Shown: positions 34,272-46,400 of the stretch, one piece after another
Layout: every line of letters starts with the position of its first letter
Position numbering within the stretch: position 1 is the stretch's first letter
NCBI GenBank assembly: GCA_030704615.1
Contig: CM060731.1
Span: 65,514,756-65,578,755, forward strand
Length of the DNA stretch: 64,000 bases
From: Takakia lepidozioides
Taxonomy: Eukaryota; Streptophyta; Takakiopsida; Takakiales; Takakiaceae
Direction of reading: 5' to 3'
Notes under the pieces: generated by a model
What the model saw: only the letters and a program-made list of their open reading frames with translations
Databases searched by the model: none
What the model was told of the DNA's origin: nothing
Program-made: the position numbers and the translations under genes

Positions 34272-35436
34272 TGCATGCTTAGCCCGGCTTAGCTAGCTTA
34301 GGAATCCGATTGCAAAAACTTGTATTGTACAAAACGTGCTATAAATGAAATGGCTTCCAAATGTTGTGCGTCCTATTTTGTTTGGAATGGTGATGCATGG
34401 TATGGTTGGCTAGTGTGTAGAATGCATGCTAGCTTATAAAAGTGGGAGAGGTAAATTGGATTAATCGTGTGTTTGCGTAGTGCCGAAATCGGGTGACCCC
34501 CATCCAAGGGGCAAGGAAACTTGCGCCTTCTTTGGGAGTTCACGTGCTAGTGCGCACCTGGCGCGTGCACGTACTATAACTGCGCTACCGAGGGGTTTCC
34601 TTGTAGTGCGGGCTAACGCGGAAGCTACGTGCTTCCGTTCACGTACTATAATCGTGTAGCCTCGGGACAAAGTCGTAGTGCGGCTTCGGCGTGTTCCCGT
34701 ACCTCAGGCCATCATTCCAAGGCGGACCCAATTGTAATGATTGGGGCGCACGGTTGGTTCAAGGTTATCTTCCTAGTCAAAGAGGGTTCCAGGTGAACCC
34801 TTGCTCAAGGTGATGCCAAAAGCGGCATCATGAGCGGTCGCAAGCAATGTTGTTGCAGTAAGGCGATTCGATCCTCGGGGAGGATCGTTCCGTGGCCTTG
34901 AAGTAGGCCAAGAAGAGTGCACTGGGAGGAGCTGGAGAGGCTCCACCCTTGGCCGGGACTTGGAGGAAGTCGGCCGAACTAGCTAGTGGAGAGTAGAGTC
35001 AAGTGTGGGGTTTGGTTCTTTGCCATGGGACGCCATGGTACGGAAACAAACTCCTTGATGTGGGACGCCACAACTTGGATGTTCGTTTCTACAAAATGGA
35101 CAAGACGATGAGGACATCGACTCCCTGTTGGTAGGGGTGTGTGTCGCGCCCCCTTGCCTTGAGAGCAGGGGGGTCGGGACACATGAGGGGCTGCCCCTGT
35201 GGTGGGGGAAGCGGCAGCGATAGGTATGGGGGGCTGAAGCACCCTTGAGTGCCCAAGGCACTCAAGGAGGCGGAGGCGCTCACTAGGTGGAGCCCCGCAC
35301 ACCGGGTTGCGGTGGGGGTGGCTCCACAAGGGGTGGTGGTAGCTTAGTGGGACTTAGTGGGGGTGGCATAGGACTCACCATGGGGGTGGAGACCTCGTGG
35401 TGGGAGTCGTGGGGAGTCTTGGGACTCATCACGGTC
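34272..35436 (+). mobile_element. Chromovirus LTR, truncated at its 3' side (copy 3)
   Basis: It starts TGCATGCTTAGCCCGG after the same polypurine tract (GTGGGGGAGGAAA) as at 16564. It matches the 16577 LTR to the words GGACTCATCACGGTC at 35436, then changes abruptly to antisense RT sequence. The TATA box, transcription start and R/U5 part are therefore missing. Confidence 0.75.
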
Positions 35437-37530
35437 AGGTGCTCCAGGTGCTCCTCCTTTGTTTTTGAATACACCAAGATGTCGTCGATGTACACGATCA
35501 CAAAGTCATCCAACCACTCTTGGAAAAGGCTGTTCATCAGCGTGCTAAAAGGTCGCGGGTGCGTTGGTGAGCCCAAAAGGCATCACCAAGAACTCATACG
35601 AACCATACCTCGTCCTGCACGCGGTCTTCTCCTCATCTCCTTCCGCCACTCGAATTTGATGATTGCCGGAGCGCAGATCGATCCGGCTGAAATACTTCGC
35701 TCCTGCCAACCGATCGAAAAGGTCGTCGATCCTTGGCAAAGGGTATCAGTTTTTGATAGTCACCTTATTCAGAGCCCTGTAATCGACACACATCCGCAGC
35801 GTCCCATCCTTCTTGTCTGCAAATAGCACCGGGGCTCCGTAAGGTAACTTACTCGGCCGGATGTACCCCTTTGACATTAGATCCTTGAGCTGAGTCTTCA
35901 GCTCGACCAACTCTCTGTGGCTCAACCGGTAGGGCGCCTTGGCAGGCGGTTCCGATCCCGGTATCACCTCAATCTTGTGGTCAACTCCTCTTCGCGGTGG
36001 CAAGCCGCTTGGCAAATCCTCCGGCATCACATCATGGTATTTCTCCAAAATCCCCTTGATCCAATCTGGGCTCGGCTCTCCATCGCCTTCTCCCTTCACT
36101 TCTCTAATGTAGAGCAAAAACTGGGGCTCATGTGCCTCCTCCACGGCCCACTCCCTTGCTGACAGAAGGTTTATTCGCCCTCCCACGGGTTTGGGCGTTT
36201 CCGAAACTCGTAAGACCTCGCCACCATTCCAACATGGCAGCGTGACTAGCCTCTTGCGGCCATCTATGACCACTCCGGATTTGCTCAAAAAGGTCATCCC
36301 CAAAATGAGATCCACTCCATCGATCTCGCAGACGGTGAAGTTCTCACGTCCCTCCCAACTCCCCAGTTGAAGAGGAACATCGAACGCCAACCTCGTTGCC
36401 AATTGCGGTTCTCCTTTTGCAGAACACACCTCAATAGAGGCCCCTACGTCAGTTGTCGGGAGTCCCAACTTTTGTGGCGTTGCCGGTATCATAAAGGAGT
36501 GCGACGCTCCTATGTCCACCAACAACGACACGTTAGTTCCAGATATTATCCCATCCACGAACAATAAGTGACTCCCTTTACGCAATGCGCCAGTTTCCTG
36601 ATACAACTCACAAGAATATTTGCCTACCTTGCAAGTCCTGGCGACCACCGCTTCCACCAAGCGACTGATGGTATCTTCCGACAGCTCCGTGGTTGCCCGA
36701 GTCATGTTCAATTGTCGGGGTTTCGTGCACTTCTTGGCCATGTGCCCGGGCTCTCCGCAATTGAAACACACTCCATCAAAGGTCGCCTTCTGTCCGCCAT
36801 AAGCCGCTCCACCCACTTTTCCTTTCGAAGCACCGGGTGCCGCCTTGACGTGTGAAGGCCCTCCCTTCGATTTCCACGTGCCATTGTCCGCGTGGCCTAT
36901 CCCACTTCTTTTCCGGTCGAAAAGAGTCACCTTCCCGCCGGGTCTTCTTGTGGTTCAGCTCCGTACGGCCTTGTCTTTCACCCCTAGGGACATCTGAGAA
37001 ACATTCAGCCCTCTCAATTGCCTCGTTCAAAGTCTTAGGTGGCTTCTCCTCCAACTTCCGCCTGGCCCATGGGGCCAGTCCCGCCACAAAGTTGAAGACC
37101 ATTTCCGGTTCTGCCATGTCCGCGACTTCGAGCAAAAGCACATTGAAAGCCTGGACATATCCCCAAATGTCGTCTGTTTGCTTCAAATTCCTCATCTTGT
37201 CCCGGGCAAGCCAGGACGCGTTGAGGGGTACAAACTGTCTCTTCATCAATTCCTTGAACCCACTCCAGTTCAAGGTTTCCGGGCTTGAACCTCGGTCATG
37301 AAGGCGTTTCTGCCACCATTGTTGAGCATAGCCCCTCAAATAGGTGGGAGCCACTTCCACCCGATCCTCGTCACTCAACTTGGCCGCCCGGAAGTACTGC
37401 TCTAGCTCCAAGAGCCAGGTGTCGAGTGCCTTCCGATTTCGGACGCCCTCGAAGGTGCCTGGTTCTTTAGGCTTCACCTTGAACTTCGCCTTAGTGGAAG
37501 TGGCATTAGCCGCTGCGCCCAACCTATGAG
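35437..37530 (-). pseudogene. Ty3 chromovirus gag-protease-RT block, truncated both ends
   Basis: Minus strand, in order: the gag capsid-like region (PGTFEGVRNRKALDTWLLELE to about 36900), the CCHC zinc knuckle [14 protein letters not shown] (about 36750), and a pepsin-type protease with [12 protein letters not shown], where the usual DTG or DSG triad is DIG. RT follows with [61 protein letters not shown] and the catalytic YIDD (35481-35492). Breaks: a one-base shift near 36895, an in-frame TGA at 35746-35748 where the family has Arg, and one extra base near 35545. The gag start is missing: at about 37530 the frame runs into antisense CSI1-like sequence. The RT end is cut at 35437 by LTR DNA in the other orientation. 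Confidence 0.85.
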
Positions 37531-38115
37531 GCAACAGTGGTGGTGGCACTGAGTGCACTGCTAGTTCTGGAGAGGGATAATGCATCTAGTGCTGAAGGCA
37601 TGGCTGAGACAGGTGCAGTGGAGGCATTGTTGGAGCTACTACGGTGCCATCAGTGCGAGGAAACTGCGGCACGCCTTGTGGAGGCCTTGTTCAACAACGT
37701 CAAAGTTCGTGACATGAAGGTGGCCAAACTTGCCATTGCATCTTTGTCACAGTACTTGCTCGACCCACAGACACGAATGCAGCTAGCAAGGCTGTTGGCA
37801 GCATTGGCATTAGGGGATCTGTTTCAGCATCAGGGCCTGTCTCGCAGTAGTGATGCAGTGTCAGCCTGTCGTGCTTTGGTGAGCTTGTTGGAGGATCAAC
37901 CAAAATGAAGATGGTGGCCGTGTGCGCACTGCAGAACTTGGTGTGCAACAGCCGGTCCAACAAGCGTGCAGTGGCTGAGGCTGGTGGTATTTAGGTGGTA
38001 CAAGAGCTCCTGGCCTCAAGCAATTCGGAAACTGTAGGGCAAGCTGCTACATTGATCAAGCTTGTCTTTTCAAACCATACCATTCAAGAGTATGCCTCGA
38101 GTGAAATTATTCGGG
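37531..38115 (+). pseudogene. CSI1/POM2-like (cellulose synthase interactive) armadillo-repeat fragment
   Basis: The translation matches the C-terminal armadillo repeats of CSI1-type proteins: [95 protein letters not shown]1 links cellulose synthase complexes to cortical microtubules at the plasma membrane in streptophytes. The fragment lacks everything upstream and the C-terminal C2 domain. It has a frame-changing deletion at about 37903 (EDQPK followed by TGA) and an in-frame TAG (about 37993) where the family has Gln. It is bounded on the left by antisense retrotransposon gag. I judge it a dead gene piece or a misassembled exon, with the identity itself well supported. Confidence 0.75.
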
Positions 38116-38363
38116 CTCTATCGATTTCATCTTTGGCAATGGCCGCTCCCTATACAGAGGATGCAAGCTGCACGCAGTGGCGGATACCTTCGATTCACTG
38201 ACTACACAGAAGAAGAACGAATCTCGCATGGACACTGGTTTTTCTTTCGTGGATTGCTTTGTTTTTGGAACTGGCCTGGAGCACTTGTTTTGAAGAACCC
38301 ATGCACTCCACCAGCCTGCGTAATGCCTCACGATGTGCGCTCATATCTTTGCTACCAAATCCT

Positions 38364-38717
38364 TCACCTTCTTCTCCCCTTCTGAAGGCCTCCTGTGCCT
38401 CTTGAAACAGCGTCTTGGACGTTGCTGGCAGCTTCACTTGCCTTCTCCTGAATGGTTTGCGCAGCGTCTGATATGGTGGAATGGAAATCCTTGCTAGCAG
38501 AGTCGGTGGAGTTCTTGGCCTTACCAACGTTACTCTCAGCACCCTTCTTGGCATCGGATGTGGAGCCAAGGACAGCTTCTTTCAGATTCTCAGCCTGCTG
38601 TCGGATAGTCGAGCCAAGATTCTCTACCTGGTTGGTACCATCCTCCAGCTTTCTCTTGTTGGTGCGGGCAGCAGAATCAGCTCGATTCTTCAGGTCAGCT
38701 GATGCCTTCCCTGCCTA
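38364..38717 (-). CDS. LEA-like helical protein, C-terminal exon
   Basis: An open minus-strand frame begins after a possible 3' splice site (AGGCAG, about 38718) and ends with TGA at 38364-38366. The translation is rich in Ala, Lys, Ser, Thr, Asp and Glu, with repeated amphipathic-helix spacing (ADLKNRADSAARTNKRKL, QQAENLKEAV, DAKKGAESNVGKAKNSTDSA, IQEKASEAASNVQDAVSRG). This composition and the K-x-x-A/E pattern are like group-3/LEA_4 proteins or apolipoprotein-like helices, which protect membranes and proteins during drying. No upstream exon was identified, so it may be partial or a pseudogene. The family call rests on composition rather than on a signature motif. Confidence 0.4.
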
Positions 38718-39121
38718 TGGCGGTGCACGGCTCTCATCCAGCCAAGCAGTCAGCAGCGCAGCCTACACACCCCACTCTTAGATATAACCACAGGTTGACA
38801 AAAATCGCAGCAGCATCTCAAGCCTCCTGTTCTGATCCCTGTGACCAAGCTATATTACAATAGTGCTTAACAAAAACAAAAACATCATATCTAGCTTAGC
38901 ACTGGAAAACTAGATAGAGTCATCTCTCTCGAGTGATAAGAAAGCTAAATGACATACACTCTCAACACAAGAAACATGAAATCCATCGCTATCACTCGTT
39001 AAGATAATAGTCGAGCCAGGGGCACCCCAAGCTATGGGGACTCCACCCCACAACAACCTATACTCCCATCATAAGCACACTCAGTCCTAAACGATGCAGG
39101 AGCTCGGTCGCGTAGGCGTGC
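38718..39121. other. Spacer without recognised features
   Basis: AT-rich spacer between the LEA-like exon and copy 1 of the unknown gene. The last 60 bases (about 39058-39121) encode the divergent C-terminal tail of that gene (YATELLHRLGLSVLMMGV). I see no promoter or RNA gene. Confidence 0.4.
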
Positions 39122-40601
39122 ATAGTTGTAAGAAGCCTAGCGATGTCGCTTCCAGGATCCAAAACCATTGCCTCCACAGCAACATGCTTGTCTTTGTCTT
39201 TCGCATGGTGTTTCTGAATGTATCCCATCCATGCCAGCAATCGGTGGTTGCCGTCCCAGACGTAGAACATGTAGTTGCAGAATTGCTGGGTCTTCTTTCC
39301 CATCATGAGGCCCAGCTCGAACTCCTCATTGGCATCTTTCCAGCACTCATCCCAGTTATCACTGATCTCTGGAGACACTAATGTGCTTTTCCCATTTATA
39401 CCCGTCAGTGACACATAAAAAACTTGTGCACCAAGTCCATATCCATGCACAAAATCACTCTCCAATTTTGTTATGTCATGGGAAAGATGTGGACGCACAA
39501 CATGCATAGATATCATCCGGCACAGAGGGATGTCCAGACGCCCTCCAGATACGAGCATGTCCCTTATAACCTCCTGAGAGTTTACCTTCTGGAATGACAT
39601 GAGTTCTTTCACCTTGTCAAGGTAGTGCACTTCAGATTCATCTGCTTCATCTGTATTCTCTGAGCTTTTTCCGGACTCGTCCCCATCTCCAGATCCTTTC
39701 CTCTTTGATCCTGTAGGCTTGGACCTCACAGTTTTCTGCACGATGCCATTCAATTCTGATTGAGTAATTTGCAAATAGTGAACGGCGAACGGTAACGACC
39801 ATCACTCTGTCTCCAAGAAACTCACTATGAATGGTGTGAAACAATTCAGCACAATCTACACAAGCAAAGCTGATCCTACCGTATTCAAAACAAAAGCGAG
39901 AGCGATAGCGAACGGCGTTAACGACAATCACAAAAGATAAGACCTGCCGGATCGGTGTTGTGTAATGACATCTATGTGTAAGTGATTGGCGGCGGCAACG
40001 ACATTCAGTATAGTTTAGGGCGGACAGTAAGTGCAGATTATTCAGATTGACTCCATTGTGATTACCGTCGCCAGCATGGGAAGAGGAAGGACTGCTTGAA
40101 AGGCAATCAGACAGACTGTATGATCTGAACAACGATGATTGATGGTACCGTCAGTCACCCACTCATTGTGCGGTAAACCCTTAGCAGAGGAGTAGAAAGC
40201 AAATCACCGTTGTGATGGTCGGTAGTGACAATCCCTGTCTGGGACATTCCACTCAATCTCTACGCAGATCTTCAACAATGAAATGTAAGTTAGAGAAAAC
40301 TTACTGGCGCCTTCTTAGGTTTTGAAATTGGATCCCCTTCTGCAGCTTTCCTCTTCCCTCTCACATCTGCTAGAATTTCTGTCTGCTCTAGGGTTTCTGG
40401 ACCTTCTCCCGGTTCGGCGTTCCTCGTGCTTCCACCTCATTCAGTGTCCCTGCGAGTCATCTCTGCATCCACAGGCTGGCGCACTCTTATCGCCGACTGT
40501 GTCACAGTCGCTGCCTCAGTCTCCGTCTGCTCTTGTGAATCAGTCTCCGCGTTCACCTACTGCCTTGGCCCTGTGTTCTCCAACAAACGACGCCTCGTCA
40601 T
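39058..40601 (-). pseudogene. Unknown protein with DGNHR (ParB/Srx-like) motif, copy 1
   Basis: Exon 1 runs from the ATG at 40601 to a GTAAGT donor after 40305 (99 codons) and is acidic and low-complexity. It contains an in-frame TGA at 40437-40439 where copy 2 has GGA (Gly). A later exon (39774 down to 39058, uninterrupted) encodes SEVHYLDKVKELMSFQKVN, RDMLVSGGRLDIPLC, a conserved core, FYVWDGNHRLLAWMGYI and VEAMVLDPGSDIARLL. The DGNHRLLAW segment resembles the catalytic GxHR box of ParB-N/sulfiredoxin-like domains. No other part of that fold is obvious to me. The first exon carries acidic and Arg/Lys clusters. Copy 2 lies inverted at 61524-63990. The homologous block ends at 39122, so the last residues here are unique to this copy. 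It could be a host family or a transposon-borne gene. Confidence 0.55.
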
Positions 40602-40677
40602 TTGCTCTCTTGCTCTGCGTCTCTCTCTAAGGGAAGTAAAATAAAGAGACTTTCTTCTCTTTCGTATTGTAGAAGGA
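39122..40677 (-). repeat. Second inverted repeat, arm 1 (about 1.56 kb)
   Basis: This is the reverse complement of 61449-63048, covering exon 1, the intron and the later exon of the unknown gene. Homology stops at TATGCACG (39122) on one side and runs to the assembly gap (40678) on the other. Similarity is clearly lower than between the 13-kb arms, with scattered substitutions and small indels. Confidence 0.85.
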
Positions 40678-41177
40678 NNNNNNNNNNNNNNNNNNNNNNN
40701 NNNNNNNNNNNNNNNNNNNNNNNNNNNNNNNNNNNNNNNNNNNNNNNNNNNNNNNNNNNNNNNNNNNNNNNNNNNNNNNNNNNNNNNNNNNNNNNNNNNN
40801 NNNNNNNNNNNNNNNNNNNNNNNNNNNNNNNNNNNNNNNNNNNNNNNNNNNNNNNNNNNNNNNNNNNNNNNNNNNNNNNNNNNNNNNNNNNNNNNNNNNN
40901 NNNNNNNNNNNNNNNNNNNNNNNNNNNNNNNNNNNNNNNNNNNNNNNNNNNNNNNNNNNNNNNNNNNNNNNNNNNNNNNNNNNNNNNNNNNNNNNNNNNN
41001 NNNNNNNNNNNNNNNNNNNNNNNNNNNNNNNNNNNNNNNNNNNNNNNNNNNNNNNNNNNNNNNNNNNNNNNNNNNNNNNNNNNNNNNNNNNNNNNNNNNN
41101 NNNNNNNNNNNNNNNNNNNNNNNNNNNNNNNNNNNNNNNNNNNNNNNNNNNNNNNNNNNNNNNNNNNNNNNNNNNNN
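40678..41177. other. Assembly gap, exactly 500 N
   Basis: A run of exactly 500 N is a placeholder, so the real distance is unknown. Sequence to the left is the unknown gene's 5' end and to the right is a Ty3 RNase H domain, so no gene continues across it. Confidence 1.
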
Positions 41178-42661
41178 GTTCTATGTGGATCACCAGGCTC
41201 TGATATACCTGGTAAACAAACCTCTGATAAGCGGAAAGAATAGCAAGATGGTTGATAATCTTGTACGAGTTTGAGTTCGAGGTTGTTTACAAGCCTGGGA
41301 GACTGCATCTTGTGGCGGATCATTTGTCACGATTGTCAACAGGAGAACCAGCCACAGGATAGATGATCAATTACCAGATGCGAGTCTCTTTGCAGTGGAG
41401 GTGCAGGGAAGTGCAGATGACTGGTTAGATTGGCAGTGGCCAATCAGATACTACCTTGCTCATGGTCAGTGCCCACCTAGTTATGGTAAGGAGCAGAGGA
41501 AGAGAATCGCTATCAAAGCTTTACCTTATACTATGGTAGGAAGCAGAATGTATAAGCTAGGACCTGATGGAGTACTAAAACGATGCTTGTACCACCATGA
41601 AGTAAATAAAGTTTTGGCGGAAGTTCATAAAGGAGTGGCTGGAGGTCATTTTGGAGAAGAGACTACCAGTAGAAAGATACTACTCGCAGGATACTGGTGG
41701 CCTACTTTGTTCAAAGATGTACACGAGTATTGTCAGAAGTGTGATGAATGTCAGAGGCTAGGACCTTTGCAGAGATCTGGAAGGATGGCCTTGCATCCTA
41801 CAATGCCTATGAACCATTTCAGAAATGGGGACTAGACTTTGTTGGACCAATTAACCCACCATCCAAGAATACACGAAACAAGTACATAATTACAGCCACT
41901 GATTATACTACAAAGTGGGTGGAAGCTAAAGCTTTGAGGGACAACACAGCCAAGTCCACAGCATGTTCCTGTACGAACATACTTACACGATTTGGCTGTC
42001 CCTTAGAATTTATCAGTGATCAGGGAAGTCACTTCATGAATGAGACCATTGAGTTGTTGACTAAAGAGTTCATGATTGTGCATAGAAAGAGTACAACATA
42101 TTACCCACAGGGTAATGGGCAGGCAGAGGCTACCAACAAAATACTATGTACTATCTTGGCTAAGATAGTCAAAGCAAACAGAACGGATTGGGATACAAAG
42201 CTGCTGACAGCTTTGTGGTCATACAGACTTCATATAAAGTCACCACTAAGTATACACCATTCCAATTAGTTTATGGTATGGAAGCCTTACTTCCAGTGGA
42301 ATTCCTGTTACCTACCATGAGAACGGAGTGGACGGAGTGGGGAAAGAGAATGGAATTGCAAGACTCCATCAAGGTCAGGAAACATGAATTATACCATGTG
42401 GAAGAAGTACGTGCTGATGCAGCTGATAATATGACCAGAATTCAGATGAAGAGAAAGGAACAGTTTGATGAAGGCAAGTTAAAGACTTTTAAGACGGGGG
42501 ATTTGGTTCTATGGTTGCAGAAGAAAGGAAAGATTCAAGCTTCTAAGCTTAAATCACCATGGAAAGGACCTTATGTCATACAAAAGATGTATGATAACAA
42601 CACCGCCATGTTACAAACCATTAACAAAGAAATGCTGGAAGAGTCAATGCAAATAAGTTGA
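41178..42661 (+). pseudogene. Ty3 retrotransposon (Tat/Ogre-like) RNase H end and integrase
   Basis: From the gap edge, FYVDHQALIYLVNKP and FEVVYKPGRLHLVADHLSRL are the end of a Ty3 RNase H. The integrase follows: H and H of the zinc finger around HKGVAGGHFGEETTSRK, then GYWWP and CQKCDECQR; the core with GLDFVGPI (first Asp), FISDQGSHF (second Asp) and [10 protein letters not shown] (Glu); then YGMEALLPVE and the GPY-like C terminus (WKGPYVI). There is no chromodomain, which together with DHQALIYLVNKP and VYGMEA fits the non-chromovirus Tat/Ogre/Athila branch. Frame changes occur near 41790 and 42215. The stop is at 42659-42661. The 5' half of the element is lost in the gap. Confidence 0.8.
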
Positions 42662-42789
42662 AGGGGTACAGTGGTATCCATGACAAACCCTTGCAGCATG
42701 ATTTGCATGTTGAAACGCAAGAGCAGTCACGGGCTGCACCAGTGTTACGAACGGAGTATGGAGCACTTGTCGCTAGGCCGAGCATATAT

Positions 42790-43030
42790 GACCAGGGCGG
42801 GCAAAACAAACGTGACACAGCCTATCACAGCCCAACAAGGCAAAGCACAGCCTATCAAAGCCCATCACAACGTGACACAGCCTATCACAACCCAACACGG
42901 CGCAACACAGCCTATCACAACCTACCACAGCGTGTCACAGCCTATCACAGCTTACCACAGTGCATCACAGCCTATCACAGCGTAACACAGTATGACACAG
43001 CCTGTCACAGCTCAACACAGTTAGGGTTAC
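42790..43030. repeat. CACAGCCTATCA minisatellite (array 1)
   Basis: Tandem variants of CACAGCCTATCACAGCC(CA)ACA, with an 11-12 base period, occupy the start of the spacer between the integrase stop and the downstream open region. In translation they give repeats such as TAYHNPTRR, but there is no reason to think they are translated. A related array lies at 47390-47690. Confidence 0.85.
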
Positions 43031-43485
43031 ACGATCCATAGAATCAGTGACAGGTGGACGCATAATAACTTCAGGAAAATGGCTGACGGAAGAGAAAACG
43101 GAAATTAGTTTAAAATAGACACGTGGAGGTCAGGGCGCGACACACAGCTGAGAAGGAAGTGCAAGAACACGTGTTCATAAAGAAAGAGGACAAGAACGGC
43201 CGTCAAAGGGATGAAAGGCGGGCCCATTAATGAATACGGAAAAAGGGAAACGGAACGAACGGCAAGTACAGAAAAGCGAAATTCTTGTCACATGTGTGAT
43301 CCTAGTGGACTATCCAGCAGGGAAAGTCACTAAAGAAAATAAAATCTAAAATCCAAGTCACAGCGGATACAGCCAATAGAAAACCAGAGAAAGGATCAAG
43401 AAAATGGAGGGAAATTGAGCGCAAGAGCGGCGTCGTTCTAAGTAACGGGCGTCTCGACGGGACAGACCTCAATGCTATAGCTTGG
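43031..43485. other. Retroelement spacer without recognised features
   Basis: Purine-rich non-coding sequence between minisatellite array 1 and the downstream open region. I see no primer-binding site or polypurine tract here. Confidence 0.4.
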
Positions 43486-46400
43486 AACTATGGAGGAACT
43501 AACAGACTATACGCTCGCAATATTACTTACGCAGTGGCATAGACAGAAAGGACAGAGCGGAGTTTTTCTCTTGAGCGATGCTTGCAAGCCCCGCAGGCTT
43601 ACAAGAAATTACCCGGCAACCATACGTTTATGCTTTGTGCACTACAGGCATTCCTGCAGTTGTTACAGCCAAAACAGTTCTGTGAGTCTAAAATGAAGAG
43701 AGTGAGAGGAATGGAGGAAATCAGGGTGAAGAGCACCACAATTCTGCAGAAACAAACGATTGCTACCCCACAGGCGATACAGATACTGGAGGAGCTGAGA
43801 TTGCAAGGATTGCAAAGCCTAGATTGGACATTACACCATAGACATACATGTTACAATTTTTGCAGAACTTTGAGCCAAGGACAGGAACAACAACGGTGAA
43901 GGGAGTTGAATTGATGATTACTCCCCTATACCTCCAGCAATTGTTTCGATTGCCAGCAGGTCAGGTGCATGTGGAGGAACACAGGGCAAGACTGCAAATA
44001 GGGGACTTATTCCAAGAAGGGAGTTTCTTTAAAACTCAGGGTTATGCTTGTACCAAGGCTGTGTACCCAGGGCTAAAAGAGGTCTAATTCATGGCAATCA
44101 GAACGTTCAATACCTGGTATTTGAGCAGATCCTTCACGGAGGAAATACTCAAAGGCCTGAAGGGACAAGAGGTACAATGGGCGGACATAATGTACAACGC
44201 ACTGGTGGAGGAGATGAAAAGATTACAAGGTACTACCGCAAGTCTCCTATCATAGTGTCTGGCCCAATCATTGCTCAAATAATCCTTGATTCTGGCATAC
44301 TTGATGCGCAAGAAAGAAAGGAAATGGGAGTGTTTGAGCCAGAAACCACTGCAATGGAAGAGCAAGGCTCTTCACACAGTGAGGGTGGACTAGCAGGGCA
44401 ACCCGGACTAAGAGGCAGAGACGGGGAAAGACTGTAGTGGCGGATCCACTGGCTTCACGGATTCCGCATGATAATGTTTCCCAAGCTCATGTGCAGGAAG
44501 GGGCACAACAGCACAGAGAAATGCTATTACTGGAAGCAGGACCTTCAGAGAGGGAGGAGGAAGTTACTTCTGTATCAAAACCATCACAGCCAGTTGATCG
44601 ACTTGTCACGAGGTCACAAGTTGTCCATGCAGCTCAACCAGAAATAATTGATTTGGAAAGAGAAGGGTTAGATATTCCAACTACAGAACAGATTGTGGCA
44701 GAAATGGAGAAGGGGGACCTTCTCTATGAATATTCTGGTCTGGTCAAGGAGACAGAGATCCCAGAGGTGCAACAGTTGCCCAAGGAAATCCTGAGGTGCA
44801 TATAATACACACACCTGTGTCGGAGGTACCACAGGCGGAAGGTCATGACACTGTAGCACCGGTGATAGATGAAGTGTTCAGGAAGAAAATCCGGTGGGAC
44901 AATGGCCTGAATGGTTCGTGAGACATCACACTGTTGAGGATCAGGAGGAACAGCAGCAACCTCACCATGATGACCCTCAACAGGCAATGCTGATGAGTTC
45001 CATAGGCAGGACACTTAATTGTTGGGGACTTATGTCAAATCCCATGTTCCAACTACTCAATTGACAGCCTTGAGAGAGGAACTCAGGAAGGAGTTCGAGG
45101 CTCGCCTAGCCACTGAGTGTGCAAACAAGGTCGATGAAGAGGTCACTCTCAAGATGCAGCAGGACTTGGGAAATACAGAAGCGGCTTTGCAATTGGCCAA
45201 GGAACAATTGATTGAGGCAGGCCTCGCGCAAGACCAGTTGCACGAAGCACATAAGCACAGCTCTACCAAATGCAGGTGCAAGCATGAAAGCAAGTTGCAA
45301 GAACTGAATGCACTACATACGGAGTTGCAGACAGAGCATGACAGGATGGCGATACAATGTGCTACATTCACAACTATGCTTGAACAATCTACAAAAGAAA
45401 TAAACAGTCAAGCGGAAAAATGTACGAAGGCAGAAGAGGAGAATGTTGAGCAATTGAAACTCATTGTCGATATGAAGAATACAATCTGTCGCAATGAGGA
45501 TGCTTTCAAGCAATACAGGCAGGTTGAAGCTGATCAAGAGAAGCACATCGTGGAGTTGCAACCAAACGATCATGGCCAATAGAAATGAAATCGCGGTCAA
45601 TAACAAGGCTTGGAGGAAGCTAATAATCTGGCTGTTGCCTATGCGAAGTTGGTTGAACCTCAGGCGAAGCGCATGGAGGCTTTACAACAGCAGTTAGAAG
45701 TGTACAAGCTAAGAGAGGAGCAAACTCTCAGGGGAACCACAAGCAACTTGGTGGATAACAGCCTTATGCAGGTCTGGTTAGCACAAGGGCCAGTAGAGGG
45801 CAAAGCACCACGAAAGCTCACCCAAAGCGAGATGAATGAGCTCAGGCTGCAGGTGCAGAACATTGCCACAACTACTATAGACAATGTCTATAGTAGGATA
45901 GCAGAGTTACAAGAGGATGTAGACGGACTGCAGACTCAAGTGGAGGACCTCACTTCAAACATCGACAAAAGAGTCTATATCCCTCAGGAACAGCTAATGG
46001 CTTCTTATTTACAAGCCAGAACGTTGGCTTTTCAGTCTTCACAGGAGGTGCAGGAGATGTCAATGATACAAGAGCCAGTACCACCACCACCACAACAAGT
46101 CACTGTACCAGTAGCTGAACCTGTGGTTACTACAACCACACCACAGCCACCACAGCCTGAGGTATGGGGCAATGCAGCTTTTAACCCACCTAAAACTCCA
46201 GCTGCAAGGGAGTACAGTAGGGCTATGATTATGCCCTTCAACCAAATTCCCATCATGTTGGATTTGGCTTGGAAAGAATTTAGTCCTCCGCAGTCATTCG
46301 CACATTACTACCAAATCATGCGTATTTGGCTGCCAGTGGCAACTAGGACTAAAGTTCTTCCGAACAATCGACATATTAAAGATCATCACTTTGCACAATA

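Noticed and set aside
36776-37585. The first 20 or so residues of the antisense gag frame
   Set aside because: They are translated from the reverse strand of the CSI1-like fragment, so they are not the true gag start.
40598-41323. Long open frames across the N gap
   Set aside because: They exist only because unknown bases do not produce stop codons.
42658-43041. Repeat protein with TAYHNPTRR units
   Set aside because: It is the translation of a minisatellite in a retroelement spacer, with no start context or conservation in a second frame.
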